Shown here: positions 8,040-18,540 of the stretch, piece after piece | Layout: each line of letters opens with the position of its first letter | Position numbering within the stretch: the first letter of the stretch is position 1 | Source: Microglena sp. YARC | Lineage: Eukaryota > Chlorophyta > Chlorophyceae > Chlamydomonadales > Chlamydomonadaceae | DNA length: 64,000 nucleotides | Direction of reading: 5' to 3' | NCBI GenBank assembly: GCA_022414725.1 | Contig: CM039462.1 | Location: 38,987,186 to 39,051,185 of the forward strand | The notes under the pieces: generated by a model | What the model saw: the letters and a program-made list of their open reading frames with translations, nothing else | Told to the model about the DNA's origin: nothing | Database searches by the model: none | Program-made: the position numbers and the translations under genes

Positions 8040-10403
8040 GAACTTATGTAAAACAAATGTATGCAGAACTTAAGAAACCCCTTGATTCTGACGGCCCCGA
8101 AGATATACCTGGACACGTCACAGCTTCCCGCAGGAGGGGGAGACGTTTCCGAATGGAAACTCGTGCGCGACCGATCCAGAGGTCGGCCCGGTAAGCCGGA
8201 TTGCCCACACTGAAGACGGACGAGACGGACAGGTATGTGCGCTTCGGCTAACGACGCCCGACGCTACGATCATTTAAAGGGAAAATTAATTTTGAATCTT
8301 GGGACACAAACATGGAACCTCCAGAACGGGTTCACTTTCGTGGGCGTTGTGAGGTTTTATGAATCGAAAGAGTTGGCAAAGAATATTCGATTTTCTGGTA
8401 ACGGTCCACAGAACAACAATTTACTTTGCACGCAGGATAGTTCGCGCGTCTTAGTACTCATGTTTATTCAGGAGATACGCGCAATACAATCACTACAATG
8501 AATTCCGGTATAGGTTCATGGATGGTCATTGTTGACATACGTGTAACGAACGCAAAACCTCCTAGAAACATGGAAAGGATCCTTCTTCAAACCGTCATAG
8601 ACAACAAAGTCACTGGAACTGGAACTATCACCAAGTTACGAGCACGCACTCCTCACTAACAACTGGATAGGGAGATCCAATTGGGCAGCGATTCCTACGC
8701 ATGTCTCGACGTCTGCGGCGAGATGGCCGTTTACGACCGTTCCCTCACAGATTTCTGAACTTTCCGATGTCGTAGGGCACCCTCCACTACAAATAACTTC
8801 AGCACCCGCTGCTTCGAAAGGGCCCCAAGATTCCATTTTGGATGCATCCCAATTGCTCACAGCTTTCTATTGATAACACCAATTGTATCCTACGTGGAAC
8901 TTCGTTCGCGACCGCCGAGTTGGAGGCGCGGGGCTACCCAAACTCAGGACCAATAACCCAACAGGTATGTTGCGCTTCGGGACGACCGACGCTCATCATT
9001 CAAAGGAAATTATTTGAATCTTGGGACACAAACATGGAACCTCCAGAACGGGTTCACCTTCGTGGGCTTGTTGTGAGGGTCATCAATCCAAGGCTTGGCA
9101 AAGAATTTCGATTCGCACACAACTCCACCGCTGACTCGGGTAACTCAGCTGCATAACAACAATTTTATTGCATGCAACATAATCATAGGAAAATTGTTTG
9201 TCATGTTTATTCAGCTATTCACCAAACATAAGCACTATAACAGATTTCAGTCTAGGTTCATGGGACATTGGTCTCATTGTTGAGATGCGCTGTTAACTAA
9301 CGCAAACCTCCTCGAAACATGAAAGATCCCTCTCAAATCTCATAGACAACAAAGTCACTAAAATGGAACTATCACAAGTTACGCGGCACGCACTACTCAC
9401 TAACAACTGGGATAGAGGAGATTCTATTGTCAAGCGCGATTCTTACTCATGTCTCGACGTCCGCGAGATGGCCTTCTACGACCGTTCCCTCACAGATTTC
9501 TCAACTTTCCGATGTCGTGTCTTACATGCGCATCAAGCAACTTCCGGCGACTCCATCCCCTACCCTAGGCCCACTTGAGCATTAATCGATTCTCGACTTC
9601 GTGGACCCTGGAGGGTCATCAGGCGAGAATCCTTACGCCATGGACAAGTTGTTCGGGGCTCTCGTACACCTAAGTACATCTCGTCCATCACGAGGATCCC
9701 GTTAGCCGGCGACCGAGCCCAGACTCGCATATCAATTCCGCCGACTTCCGAGGAGCAGGGCTCACGAGAGCCCCTCGACGTGATCGGGGCTAGTACGCGT
9801 GGTACAGCAACAAGAGAGCTGGGATGTCGGCACAAAGAGTTGGAAATATATATCAGGAAACGGGAGCACGCCACCGAAACCACGGGCGGGTACCATAACA
9901 GTTGGAGAACTCTACAGATCCCTTGGGGAGATCTATAACATGCATATCGGGTGGTACTGTCTCGGGTATAAGGTTTCCAGCAGATGTTCTAAAATACCTG
10001 AAACATACACCCTCTTCCATCTCGCTCGATACTCTCAGGCGGAATACAAAGCGTATGTTTGATGGTTTGGGTAACAATTGGTTGTCTGGATTTCATATAG
10101 GTGGTAGTGGCTTTAGCTTATCATGGTACCTGTTTACTCCACAACGAAAATTTGCATGGAGATGAGTGGGTTGTCTCATTGTGATACTAAACAGCTTTAC
10201 AGGTCGAACAAGGTACAACGAAACAACCTAATTGTTAATGGGAATTCTACAAGCTAACGATAAATTATGGAGATTTTGTAGCCGTCGAGTCGTCAGATTG
10301 GGCTTGTGCAGAAGTCATCGTTTTCGACAGGGAACTCACCAACGCAGAGATGCTCGGTGTAGAGGAGTACCTCTACAAAAACATTCAATTGACCATCATC
10401 TAA
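8040..10403 (+). pseudogene. Decayed LamG/concanavalin-like modules
   Basis: Plus-strand frames with many stops and shifts encode remnants of a LamG-like (concanavalin A-type jelly roll) protein, a fold used for binding sugars and common in algal virus surface proteins. At least three modules are visible. Module 1 (about 8240-8960): WNLQNGFTFVGVVRF, NGPQNNNLL and a damaged EMAVYDRSLTDF. Module 2 (about 8960-9600): the same landmarks, including YSCLDVREMAFYDRSLTDF. Module 3 (about 9600-10403): FPADVLKYLKHTPS, YTLFHLARYS, FDGLGNNWLSGFH and, at the end, an intact VIVFDRELTNAEMLGVEEYL leading to a stop at 10403. Modules 1 and 2 are close enough in DNA to be a tandem duplication of about 720-740 bp. 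The region has too many indels to be one functional gene as given. Confidence 0.7.
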
Positions 10404-10523
10404 CACCTCCCATTGACAGCCCCCCCCCCTACACTCGACGGAACAATCAAATTAAACGCCCATTTTGTGTACTGCCACACCAGATGCGTGCCTAAATGTC
10501 ATTCAATGACCCTTTGGGGGTCA

Positions 10524-12102
10524 TCAGGAGGTGGAGGTGGGGGTGGGTCTCTCTGGCCTTGCCTGGAAATTATTCCCATTAAATGTCGATGGCCTTTTGT
10601 TCGATGCGGTGCGTGTGCCTGAAGCGGCACGCTTTCCCCCAGTCGCCTTGGTCTTGGTTTTTGTTGCATTCTTTGCATTGGATGCGGGAGCCTTGATTGT
10701 TTCTTTGACAAGATCGTCTATTGAGCCAATGTCCATGCTATGCACAGGAGACAATGAGAATGTGGTTGTTGTAGGCGGAATGATGAGTCGATCTTCGGAT
10801 CATTACTTCTTACATTATCGCTTTTTACAGCAACAATCACTCTTGCCTTTAAAGAACTACATCGTCTCTGTAGCTCGCCAGGGCAGGATTTCGTCCACGT
10901 TCTTGGGGTCCGCGCATGAAGTTCTGGTGGAGGTGCGGGCCGAGGATGATGTGGCTTTAATTCGGTAATGTCTTCCTCCTCCCCCTCCTAGTCCGCAACA
11001 TGGATCCGATCGCTCCCATGATACCCCCCTCCCGTACGTGGTGGGGGAGGAAGGTCGGTACTCCCTTGTCTATCATTTAGGGTTGTTCATGGTGTCGAGC
11101 GTTCGCCTTTGTGAACTGTCGCATGAGGTCAGCGGTTGCGCTTCATGACATCCCAAGATCGGGCATGTTGCTTAGAGCGGAACATCGAGTTTGTCAAGTG
11201 GAACATGAGCCCGCTGCCTCCTACCATCATCATCAGGTTAATCTCCGGTGCCATCTTGGCCTTGCCACGGTACTTCAAAAAGAGCTCCTCGAACACGTCG
11301 TCGTAGTCGTCCAGGTTTCTCGTTGATTGAATCAGACCATCCCGTTCAGCTTAACGTCGAACAGGGTCGAACTTGGTGTTCAATAAATTCTAATCCGGTG
11401 ACACAGGCCACGAGCATGGCGCCTCTGGAAACGAACGCTCACGTCTATGTCGCGGTTCTGCTTCAGACGCTCGTACTCTGCCTCGATATTCTCTAGCGGG
11501 TCGTTCATGGTGTAGCCCGCCGGGGAAGGTGTGCACCTTTCTGTTCCATACGGTCCAATCGGTAAATGAGCTGCTTCTTTTTTGTCTCATCCTCTCTCGT
11601 AGGTTTTGTTGAAGCTCCTCCTCCGCTATCATTAGAGTTGGCACGACCCCGCCCACTACCCATCTGTGTTCGGTCGTGGCTCCTACTACGCGAAGCTTTT
11701 GATCGAGATGAGGACGCATCAGATTCCGACATAATGCTACAATCGTCGTCACTGCTGCTGATTTTTATCAGCGAGGCCCCCCCCGATGATGCTAGGAATA
11801 TTGTGGTTCATAAAGCCACCTGTGTTTATCGGGACTGGCTTATTATTAGTGTTCGTGTGTGTCATGTCGATCAGCTCGTCTACACTGTCTGCATCTCCTC
11901 CGATATCTCGAACGGACATGGAGCACACGGACGATGTACGGGATACGATAGTTGGATGATACTGTTGTGGTGGTCTGGGTGCGTTGTACGCGGTATCGGT
12001 TGTGTTCGAGTTGTGCACCAGACTGATATGCAATGGCGGGGGGTGCATACTGGTTTGATCGAGTTTAGAGTTGGAAAGCAGGTCAATTTCCTGAAAAAAC
12101 AT
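10524..12102 (-). pseudogene. Conserved NCLDV virion-type protein, many frameshifts
   Basis: Starts at ATG 12102 (MFFQEIDLLSNSKLD) and ends at 10524. In shifting frames it shows the landmarks of a protein conserved in mimivirus- and phycodnavirus-like genomes (I believe the DUF5767 group): a Ser/Arg-rich linker, KKQLIYRLDRMEQKG, LPRRAT, ENIEAEYERLKQNRDIDVSV, RFQRR, VACVTGLEF, FDPFDVKLNG, DDYDDVFEEL, KMAPEINLMMMVGGSG, MFHLTNSMF and DLMRQFTKAN, then a low-complexity Lys/Thr/Ala tail. Relatives are virion-associated, with exact function unknown. At least five single-base indels break the reading frame, although most residues between them are conserved, which argues for very recent damage or poor sequence rather than long decay. 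Confidence 0.75.
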
Positions 12103-12159
12103 ACCATGTTTTTTTTGTTTTGTCTACACAACAAGTATCTGGATATTGTGTTTTTTTTT

Positions 12160-12511
12160 TATGCTTCTGACCGAACCGCGAGAATGAATGATGTTCAAAC
12201 AAGTTGGTCGATCGTGAAGGATCCATGGAGATGGTCACTATCGCGATGGTGAATGCCCACACGATGGTCAGGATCGCCACGATCCACGACCCATGCGTGC
12301 AGTGACCGTGTATCATGCAGTTGATCGAATAGACCCTAGGAAGAATGGAAGCATTAGGAGAAGGGCGATGAGCAGTCTGTAGGCAAAGTTGTAGGGGACT
12401 CTGATGTACTTCTTCTCATTTACATTGTAGGTGTACATATCAAAGGGTAGCAACACAATGATGATCAGTGCTATGTAGCCTACTAGGGCTACTACTGCTG
12501 GCTGCCGACAT
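12160..12511 (-). pseudogene. Small conserved NCLDV membrane protein, frameshifted
   Basis: From ATG 12511 the reading changes frame at least twice. It carries a hydrophobic helix (GYIALIIIVLLPF), the landmark VNEKKYIRVPYNFAYRL, a second helix (LIALLLMLPFFLG), SINCMIHGHC and a third helix (IVAILTIVWAFTIAIVTI). This pattern (three helices with YxxNCMVxGxC between helices two and three) is typical of a roughly 120-residue membrane protein encoded beside virion genes in algal and mimivirus-like viruses. Function is unknown. It sits between the D5 helicase and the virion-type protein on the same strand. The exact C-terminus is uncertain. Confidence 0.6.
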
Positions 12512-12629
12512 CTTCAACCCCAAAAAGGGGCGATGTCTTGATGGGATGTTAAGGATGGGTGCCATTATGTTTTTGTAGTGTTAGAAATTCATACATATAT
12601 CGTACACCGAACTTTTTTTGTAGTTCACT

Positions 12630-14560
12630 CAAGTGGCGATGGTGTGTATCCTGGACGTCGTTGTTGTTGTTGTTTTCGCAGTAGACCGAGAGGTCCACTC
12701 CATCACAAACTTGGCGTTGGCGACGAACGTCCCGGTTGCGCCTCTGGGGTACCTGAGCGTGGTCTTGTTAATAATCACGCACGACATCGATTTCAGTGGT
12801 TCTTGAAGTCTCCTTTGGCGATGGCGCGGTGTCCCGTCTGTCGGCATAGTATTCCTTGTACGTCTCCATGAAGTCCACGTACGGCATGTACAGCTCGGGG
12901 TCAAAGGTGAGTCTGCCGCTACGGAGGAAGGATATCATCGAGTTGACGCTCTCACTGAGCTCATCCTTGGCGGCGGTGGAATTCTGAAGGCAAGTGCAGC
13001 CAAACGTTATCACAGCGCGTACAATCGGACAGCCTTGGAGGTACGACCTGTTGGTGCGTCTTAGGATGCACCCCATCTCCGAGAGAGCTTCTGCCCCAGG
13101 AGCATGTCTCCTCTGGTCACACTGTGGTCGAATTCGAAGAGCACGATGCGCCGATTGATGCTACCGGAGTTGTCCACCCAACCTGGAACCTCATTGCCAG
13201 CTAGAATACCGGGCACCTTCCACTGGATGGTGCGCGGCGGTCGAGTACTTCACGGCGACCTGTACTGTCTCTCCAGACACCACGCTCTGGAATTCGGCCT
13301 GTTCTAGAGCGATGTCCGATTTGATCTCCGGTCCGATGAAGATGAGTTTTTTCGTCAAGCGCGGACAACCCGAACTTCTTCTCGATGTTGTTCGATAACA
13401 CACCAACGTCATGTGCTTCGTAGATCTCCTGCACACGCGTGTGAGAATGGTGCTCTTGCCGGTGCTCGCGGCTCCCTTCAGGTATGGGAGGACCTGCCAC
13501 TCATCAAGTTCACCCACCTCGTAGATAAGCCGTCCAATGAAGACGTACATCCACCAGCTGACATCGGGGACTCATCTTCTGGAAATCGAGAATGCTCTGT
13601 AGGTAGGGTGTCTGTGGCTGCCAATCCTCTTCGGTTTCTTCCTCGGCGCATGGAAAGTCGAGGTCGAAGTACTTTCGCCGCCACGACGTCATCTCCCCGC
13701 TCGCTCATTTTTTTCATAGGGCACGTAAGTATCAGTGGGGGCGAAGTACACACCACCCTTGAACGAGAAGACATGGCCGGTCGCGCACTAGGTCGGGGAA
13801 CTGCACGTCCCTGCAACATGTGAGGTGATCCACAACGGCGTTGATGTTGGTCCTCACACTCGTCAGGTTGAGCCACATGTCGAAATTGAGTTCCTTCTGC
13901 GTATTCTGGTAGACGAACTCCTTGATGGTGCACACCCGGCGCACGCGTACGTGCACAAGTTGTCATCGGTGTACCTAACGGCGTAGCACTCCCCCCGTTG
14001 TAGCGTCGGTAATCCCATTTGGTGTAGGCTATTCAGGATGTACATGAGCAGTTGCTGGACCTTGTTGGCGTTTTCGATGCTCTGTGTGAGAAGCGAGCGA
14101 CGCTGGACATGATGTCCTCGTTCAACCTTTTTGTTTGTTCGTCGCTCTACCAATTCGTCATTGTCGCTCTCACGTTGTTGTACCCTATCGACGTTTCGAA
14201 GACTGGTAATACTGGCCCTGAGACTTTCCGTGGTGTGCCTGTGCGTAGTAGAGGAACTCGAGCAGTTTTTTGCACCATGCGTTTTTCGGACGCCGACGCT
14301 TTCTTGTCAAAGACAGCCCCGTGCGCTGCTTCGCAGCACCGGTCTATTACACTATTACTATCGTTTTCCCCGGTATCGGAGTCGTTGTCTCCTCCTCCTG
14401 AATAGTGATTCAGTGGTCGGAGCAGATCCAGCATCTCGTTCGCCTTTTGCAGGATATGCGTCTGCGAGCCTCTGATGACGTCGCACGCTACGTTGATCTC
14501 GTTCCTCCAAGCGGATGACGATGATGACTCATTTCCCGAGTCTTCGGGAGAGCGATTCAT
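12630..14560 (-). pseudogene. D5-type primase-helicase, multiply frameshifted
   Basis: D5 proteins are the replicative primase-helicases of NCLDVs. From ATG 14560 the minus strand shows, in order and in changing frames: an acidic, Ser-rich N-terminus; NINAVVDHLTCCRDVQFPDL; GDDVVAAKYFDLDF; LQSILDFQ; the SF3 Walker A LKGAASTGKSTIL near 13470; GVLSNNIEKKFGLSALDEK; Walker B-like LIFIGPEIKSDIALEQAEFQ; SVVSGETVQVAVK; AGNEVPGW; SGSINRRIVLFEF; and a C-terminal tail with TLRYPRGATGTFVANAKFV. Family assignment is secure. At least six indels separate these blocks, though nearly every conserved block survives. The N-terminal primase half is shorter and less clear than in mimivirus relatives. A core replication gene in this state implies sequence error, an intact copy elsewhere, or a non-functional genome. 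Confidence 0.88.
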
Positions 14561-14599
14561 GGCGTGACGGCCGTGAATTGATATATCATTTGTTGGGTA

Positions 14600-14833
14600 T
14601 CAGAGCCTCTTTACACCCATCATTGCACGCACAATTATCAGGAACACGATCGAGTGCAGGAACACGCCAATGTAGCTTGGTCCACCCGATGCGTTCCTGA
14701 TTCCCTTGTACACCAATGAGGTGGCATGGTATGTCAGTGGCAGAGAGATGACGATGAACACGATTGCTGTGTACAGCGAGTACCGCCACTTGTCGGCGGA
14801 CGAGGGACTTTCGATTGGTTGAGATCCTCCCAT
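14600..14833 (-). CDS. Small conserved NCLDV membrane protein, 77 aa
   Basis: Intact. After a short polar head (GGSQPIESPSS) it reads DKWRYSLYTAIVFIVISLPL TYH, a first membrane helix, then a loop and a second helix (GVFLHSIVFLIIVRAMM). The DKWKYSLYT-helix-PLTY pattern is one I know from small membrane proteins of phycodna- and mimivirus-like genomes. Role unknown; membrane location follows from the two helices. It starts at ATG 14833 and lies just upstream of the D5 gene on the same strand, so it may be co-expressed with that block. Confidence 0.75.
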   Translation of the reverse strand: MGGSQPIESPSSADKWRYSLYTAIVFIVISLPLTYHATSLVYKGIRNASGGPSYIGVFLHSIVFLIIVRAMMGVKRL

Positions 14834-14904
14834 GTTTTTTATGTGTACTGTAAATGGTATTTTTTTTCACGTGTTTAGACCTTGAACGCCCATTAAATGC
14901 CAAA

Positions 14905-15306
14905 TGAAGGAACATCGATGAGTCAGAACATCTCAACGATGCAGCTGCTGTGAGAACCACCTTTGCAACATGGTGGCACTCACTCATCGTAAGAAGCAAG
15001 ACGGTACAGGTTGGGAATGTACAGAAGGACGCAAGCGGATTCATAAGATTCTCCACTGCAAAAGCAGTGGAGCGCCACGCAACAGAGCGGTGGTATGCTT
15101 CACTTTGGGACCGCGATGTGAAACGCTTCCAGCATGCTTACACTTCACTTCAGCAGTCGCGTTTATCCTGATACTGATATGGGGACACAGACCGGTTTAC
15201 CAAAGAGGCTACTCGGAATATCTTCGAGAACCTCTTCAACCTTCTGCCCCCAACGTTGGCAACGATCTGGATGCAGTCAGTGTCCACTTTATTTGAGAAC
15301 AATCTG
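14905..15306 (+). mobile_element. Fanzor-end transposon relic, plus orientation
   Basis: This matches the Fanzor 3' end of the complete element in reverse complement: SQNISTMQLL-type damaged frame, then VALTHRKKQDGTGWECTEG, RKRIHKILHCKS (zinc-ribbon region), the damaged WDRDV block, the noncoding tail with ctgatatggggacacagacc and ctactcggaatatcttcgag, and the terminal repeat ctttatttgagaacaatctg followed by TA at 15307. Transposase sequence is absent. Several indels and an internal deletion prevent any functional protein. Confidence 0.85.
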
Positions 15307-15372
15307 TAAAATGAAAAATCTCCATGAAATCCAAGAACGTGATCAAAAAAAAAGTATGCGGTGCGTTGGGCA

Positions 15373-16277
15373 CTACATTTTGGTGATGGCAGAAGCCGCA
15401 GCGACTGCAACCGGGAGAATCATAGCTTGGAGAGGTTCCTTTTTACCCCTGGGGGGAGTTTGAAGGAACTTCTCATACGCCACCTTGAGTGCGCCGACAG
15501 AGTCGGCCATGCACTCAGGCACGTTTTCCAATGAAATGACTGCCTTGCAAACAGTCTGAAGAATTGTGACTGTTGCGCCTTGTGCGATCTTACCCTTGTC
15601 CTTCTTCTGCACTACACCGAAGATATTCGTCTTATTGACGAACTCCTCGATAGTGTCGGAGTCTAGGCGTGTATGAGTGTAGGACCCTCCACAATAAGTG
15701 GAGGTGTCCCACTCGAGGGGGAAGGCGACTGATGCGTAGCAGCTTCGATTACCTGTTGGTAAACAGCAGATACTTGATCGATTTGTGCAATGCGAGCAGC
15801 TTCTTTTTCAGCGGATGCCTTGTTGGCAGATGCCTTGTAAGCAGATACTTCGGCAACGAATGCCTTGTCAAGATATGCTTTGTAAGCAGAGAAAGCTTCA
15901 ATGCTTTCGTAGTCCTCTGGGAGGTCGACTTCAGCAGTTTCTTTGAGACCGACTGCAGTGTCAGAAGCTGCATTGAGAGCAGCATCCTTGGCAGCAGCCG
16001 TAGCGACGGCAACCGGGAGAAGCATAGCTTGGAGAGGTTCCTTTTTACCCCTGGGGGGAGTTTGAAGGAACTTCTCGTACGCCACCTTCAGTGCACCGAC
16101 AGAGTCGGTGAGGCAATCCGGAATGATTTCAATAGAAACCAATTTGTTGCAAACATTCTCTAGTTCAGAGACTGTTGCCTTCGAAACGATCTTCTTTCTG
16201 TTAATCTGGAGGAAACCAATGATACCCGTCTCATTGACGAATTCATTGATGATCTGTGTAGAAGTTGAAGAAGACAT
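15373..16277 (-). CDS. Two-repeat protein of unknown function, frameshifted
   Basis: From ATG 16277 (MSSSTSTQIINEFVNETG) the protein runs to a stop at 15663; a single shift there leads directly into a second copy of its own N-terminal domain (SDTIEEFVNKTNIFGVVQKK to SAITKM, stop 15373). Each domain of about 75-80 residues has INEFVN or IEEFVN, a helical middle, and the block DSVGALKVAYEKFLQTPP, RGKKEPLQAM. Between them lies an Ala/Lys/Glu-rich, probably coiled-coil segment (YKAYLDKAF, YKASANKASAEKEAARIAQI). The two domain copies share a nearly identical stretch at DNA level. I do not recognise the family. Either one frameshifted gene or two adjacent ones. Confidence 0.6.
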
Positions 16278-16309
16278 GATGGGTGTTTTCAATATTTTCA
16301 ATAGTTTTC

Positions 16310-16481
16310 AATAGTTGGTTGTTGTCATCTTAAATGAATTAAAAAGTCGTCAATTTTTTTTTCACAAATAAATTTGAAATATGAGTGGATGGTCCGTCCA
16401 ACAAAGTTCTCTCAACACCCCGCTAAATGTGTGCGTTTCGAAAGCCGTATATATGTTTCCAATGAATAATAATAAGTTGTA
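16310..16481. promoter_or_regulatory. Divergent intergenic region
   Basis: AT-rich spacer between two genes that start away from each other (16277 minus, 16482 plus). It should contain both promoters. I cannot define specific elements. Confidence 0.35.
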
Positions 16482-18459
16482 ATGACTGATCAGGTAGGAT
16501 TGTCGGATGTGAATGATTTGCAAGATGGTTTGGATGATGTCGTCGATTCGGGAGCTAGTAGCAGTGATGATGTGAATGATTTGCAAGATGAGGTCGTCGA
16601 TGCTAGTAGCAGTGATGATGTCGTCGATTCGGGAGCTAGTAGCAGTGATGATGTGAATGATTTGCAAGATGAGGTCGTCGATGCGAGCGCTAGTAGCAGT
16701 GATGATGTCGTCGATTCGGGAGCTAGTAGCAGTGATGATGTGAATGATTTGCAAGATGAGGTCGTCGATGCTAGCGCTAGTAGCAGTGATGATGTCGTCG
16801 ATTCGGGAGCTAGTAGCAGTGATGATGTGAATGATTTGCAAGATGAGGTCGTCGATGCGAGCGCTAGTAGCAGTGATGATGTCGTCGATTCGGGAGCTAG
16901 TAGCAGTGATGATGTGAATGATTTGCAAGATGATGTCGTCGATGCTAGCGCTAGTAGCAGTGATGATGTGGTACCCGCAAATGAGGAAACCTTACCAACC
17001 CTTGATGCCATGAATGATTTTCCACTTCCGGTCAACGAAGTTGATTTCCCCTGGAATTCCATGGGACCATACGATAGCGTTTTCCTCAATGAAGAGGAGC
17101 CCAAGGATGACATATGTACCACCACCGAGTTGAAAGAGAACAAGGTAGCTGTAGTATCGGATACAAAAGCAAACAACAAACCACCGTCATTTTGGATGGC
17201 GACAACAAACCATGGCAGCAACAACAAACCACCGTGATTTTGGATGGCAACAACAAACCATGGCAGCAACAACAAACCATTGCAGCAACAACAAACCACC
17301 GTTATTTTGGATGGCAACAACGGTGTACTTCGTATTGCGATTGTCCCTAAAGGCTTGGACACTGCTCTTCAACCCGGCTGGAAAACAAGCGATCGTCAAG
17401 GAAGAATGCGGAAAAGCTAACCTCGCTGAAATGAAGAAAGATAACACTTTGTTGCCTTCTGACGACGATACGTATCTTGTGGTACCCGCAAATGATGGAA
17501 TCTTACCAACAGGTGATGTCATGAATGATTTTCCACTTCCGGTCAACGAATTTGATTTCCCCTGGAATTCCATGGGACCATACGATAGAGTTCCACACAA
17601 TAAAGAGAAACCCAAAGATTTGCACGACAACAAGGCCGCTGAATTATTGGAAACCGAAAGCAATAACAAACCACCTTCATTTTGGATGGCAGCAACGGTG
17701 CAACTCGTATCGCGATTAGTCCTGGTTCCTTGGACACTACTCTTCAACCCGTTTGGAAAACGAGAGATCGTCAAGGAAGAACGCGGAAAAGAAGAATGTC
17801 GGATATTTGTGGCCTTGCAAAAGGGGGGTAAGGTGGTGTTCTTGGAGCATGCCCCAGAAGAAGAAGACGTTAAAGAATCGATGAATGACAACTTTGTATT
17901 TCCGGTTATTGACGATCCTCTATCCAAGTCACTTTTGGACGCACGTGTTTCTTCGAGTGCTCGATTGGACGAGGCTGAACTTCTTCGCTGCATATTGGAT
18001 GTGAGGCTATCGTTGCGCATCTTGCGTAATGAGCAGACTACAGTTTCCGACTTTGATGGCAAGGCTGTATGTGTTTTTCTACTTTCATGCACGCGCGTGA
18101 CCTCCAAATCTTCTACTACAATCGAAGATCTCTATGACGCATTTGTGGAATACAATGCTAACAACATGTTGATGTCTATCAATGCTCTTTTCACTCCTGA
18201 AAAAATGTCTGAGGTTTTAGGTTACTTAAATTTACGGCCTTCAAACCTGATACTCAGTAAGACATCGGTACATTTTTTGCCAAAAATCTTTGAGACGGTC
18301 CTCGAAGAGGCCTCGTACATGCATCGTCAATTGTACGCAAGGAGATTGAACACCCTCCGCCCATCGTACGACCCTACCCCCAGCACGTGGCCATTAAGCA
18401 TTTGGATGGGATCATGTGGGCATCTCCGGGACCCAGTTATGTCGAGCTTCAGATGGTGA
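16482..18459 (+). CDS. Repeat-rich acidic protein, frameshifted
   Basis: Starts at ATG 16482. The N-terminal region consists of about five copies of an acidic, Ser-rich unit (DDVNDLQDEVVDASASSSDD and VVDSGASSS; about 87 bp). Then comes VPANEETLPT, NDFPLPVNEVDFPWNSMGPY and a NNKPPSFWMA segment repeated in a short purine-rich tandem (17165-17310). There the first frame stops (17237) and a second takes over, running to 18459 through a second copy of the VPANDGILPT...NDFPLPVNEFDFPWNSMGPY block and of FWMAATVQLV, LVPWTLLFNP. The C-terminal 200 residues are non-repetitive and soluble. No family recognised. The frame break lies in the repeat tract, where slippage or misassembly is most likely. Confidence 0.6.
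16540..16970 (+). repeat. 87-bp coding minisatellite
   Basis: About five tandem copies with landmarks gtcgtcgattcgggagctag, tagcagtgatgatgtgaatg and atttgcaagatgaggtcgtc. Copies differ mainly in having GASSS or ASASSS versions, and one copy lacks six bases. All preserve frame. Confidence 0.9.
17160..17310 (+). repeat. CAACAACAAACCA-type tandem tract
   Basis: Repeats of roughly 30 bp mixing aacaacaaaccaccgt, attttggatggc and accatggcagcaacaac. The coding frame breaks within it. Confidence 0.8.
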
Positions 18460-18540
18460 GCGGTCGAATGTGTTTGGTATAAACAATAACAATTGTTATA
18501 CAATTAAATTGTTATTCATATAAATTTGTGGTGTTTCGCG

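Noticed and set aside
16490..17362. Long minus-strand frame rich in Ser and Leu (290 codons)
   Set aside because: It is the complement of the acidic repeat gene; repeats keep it open by chance.
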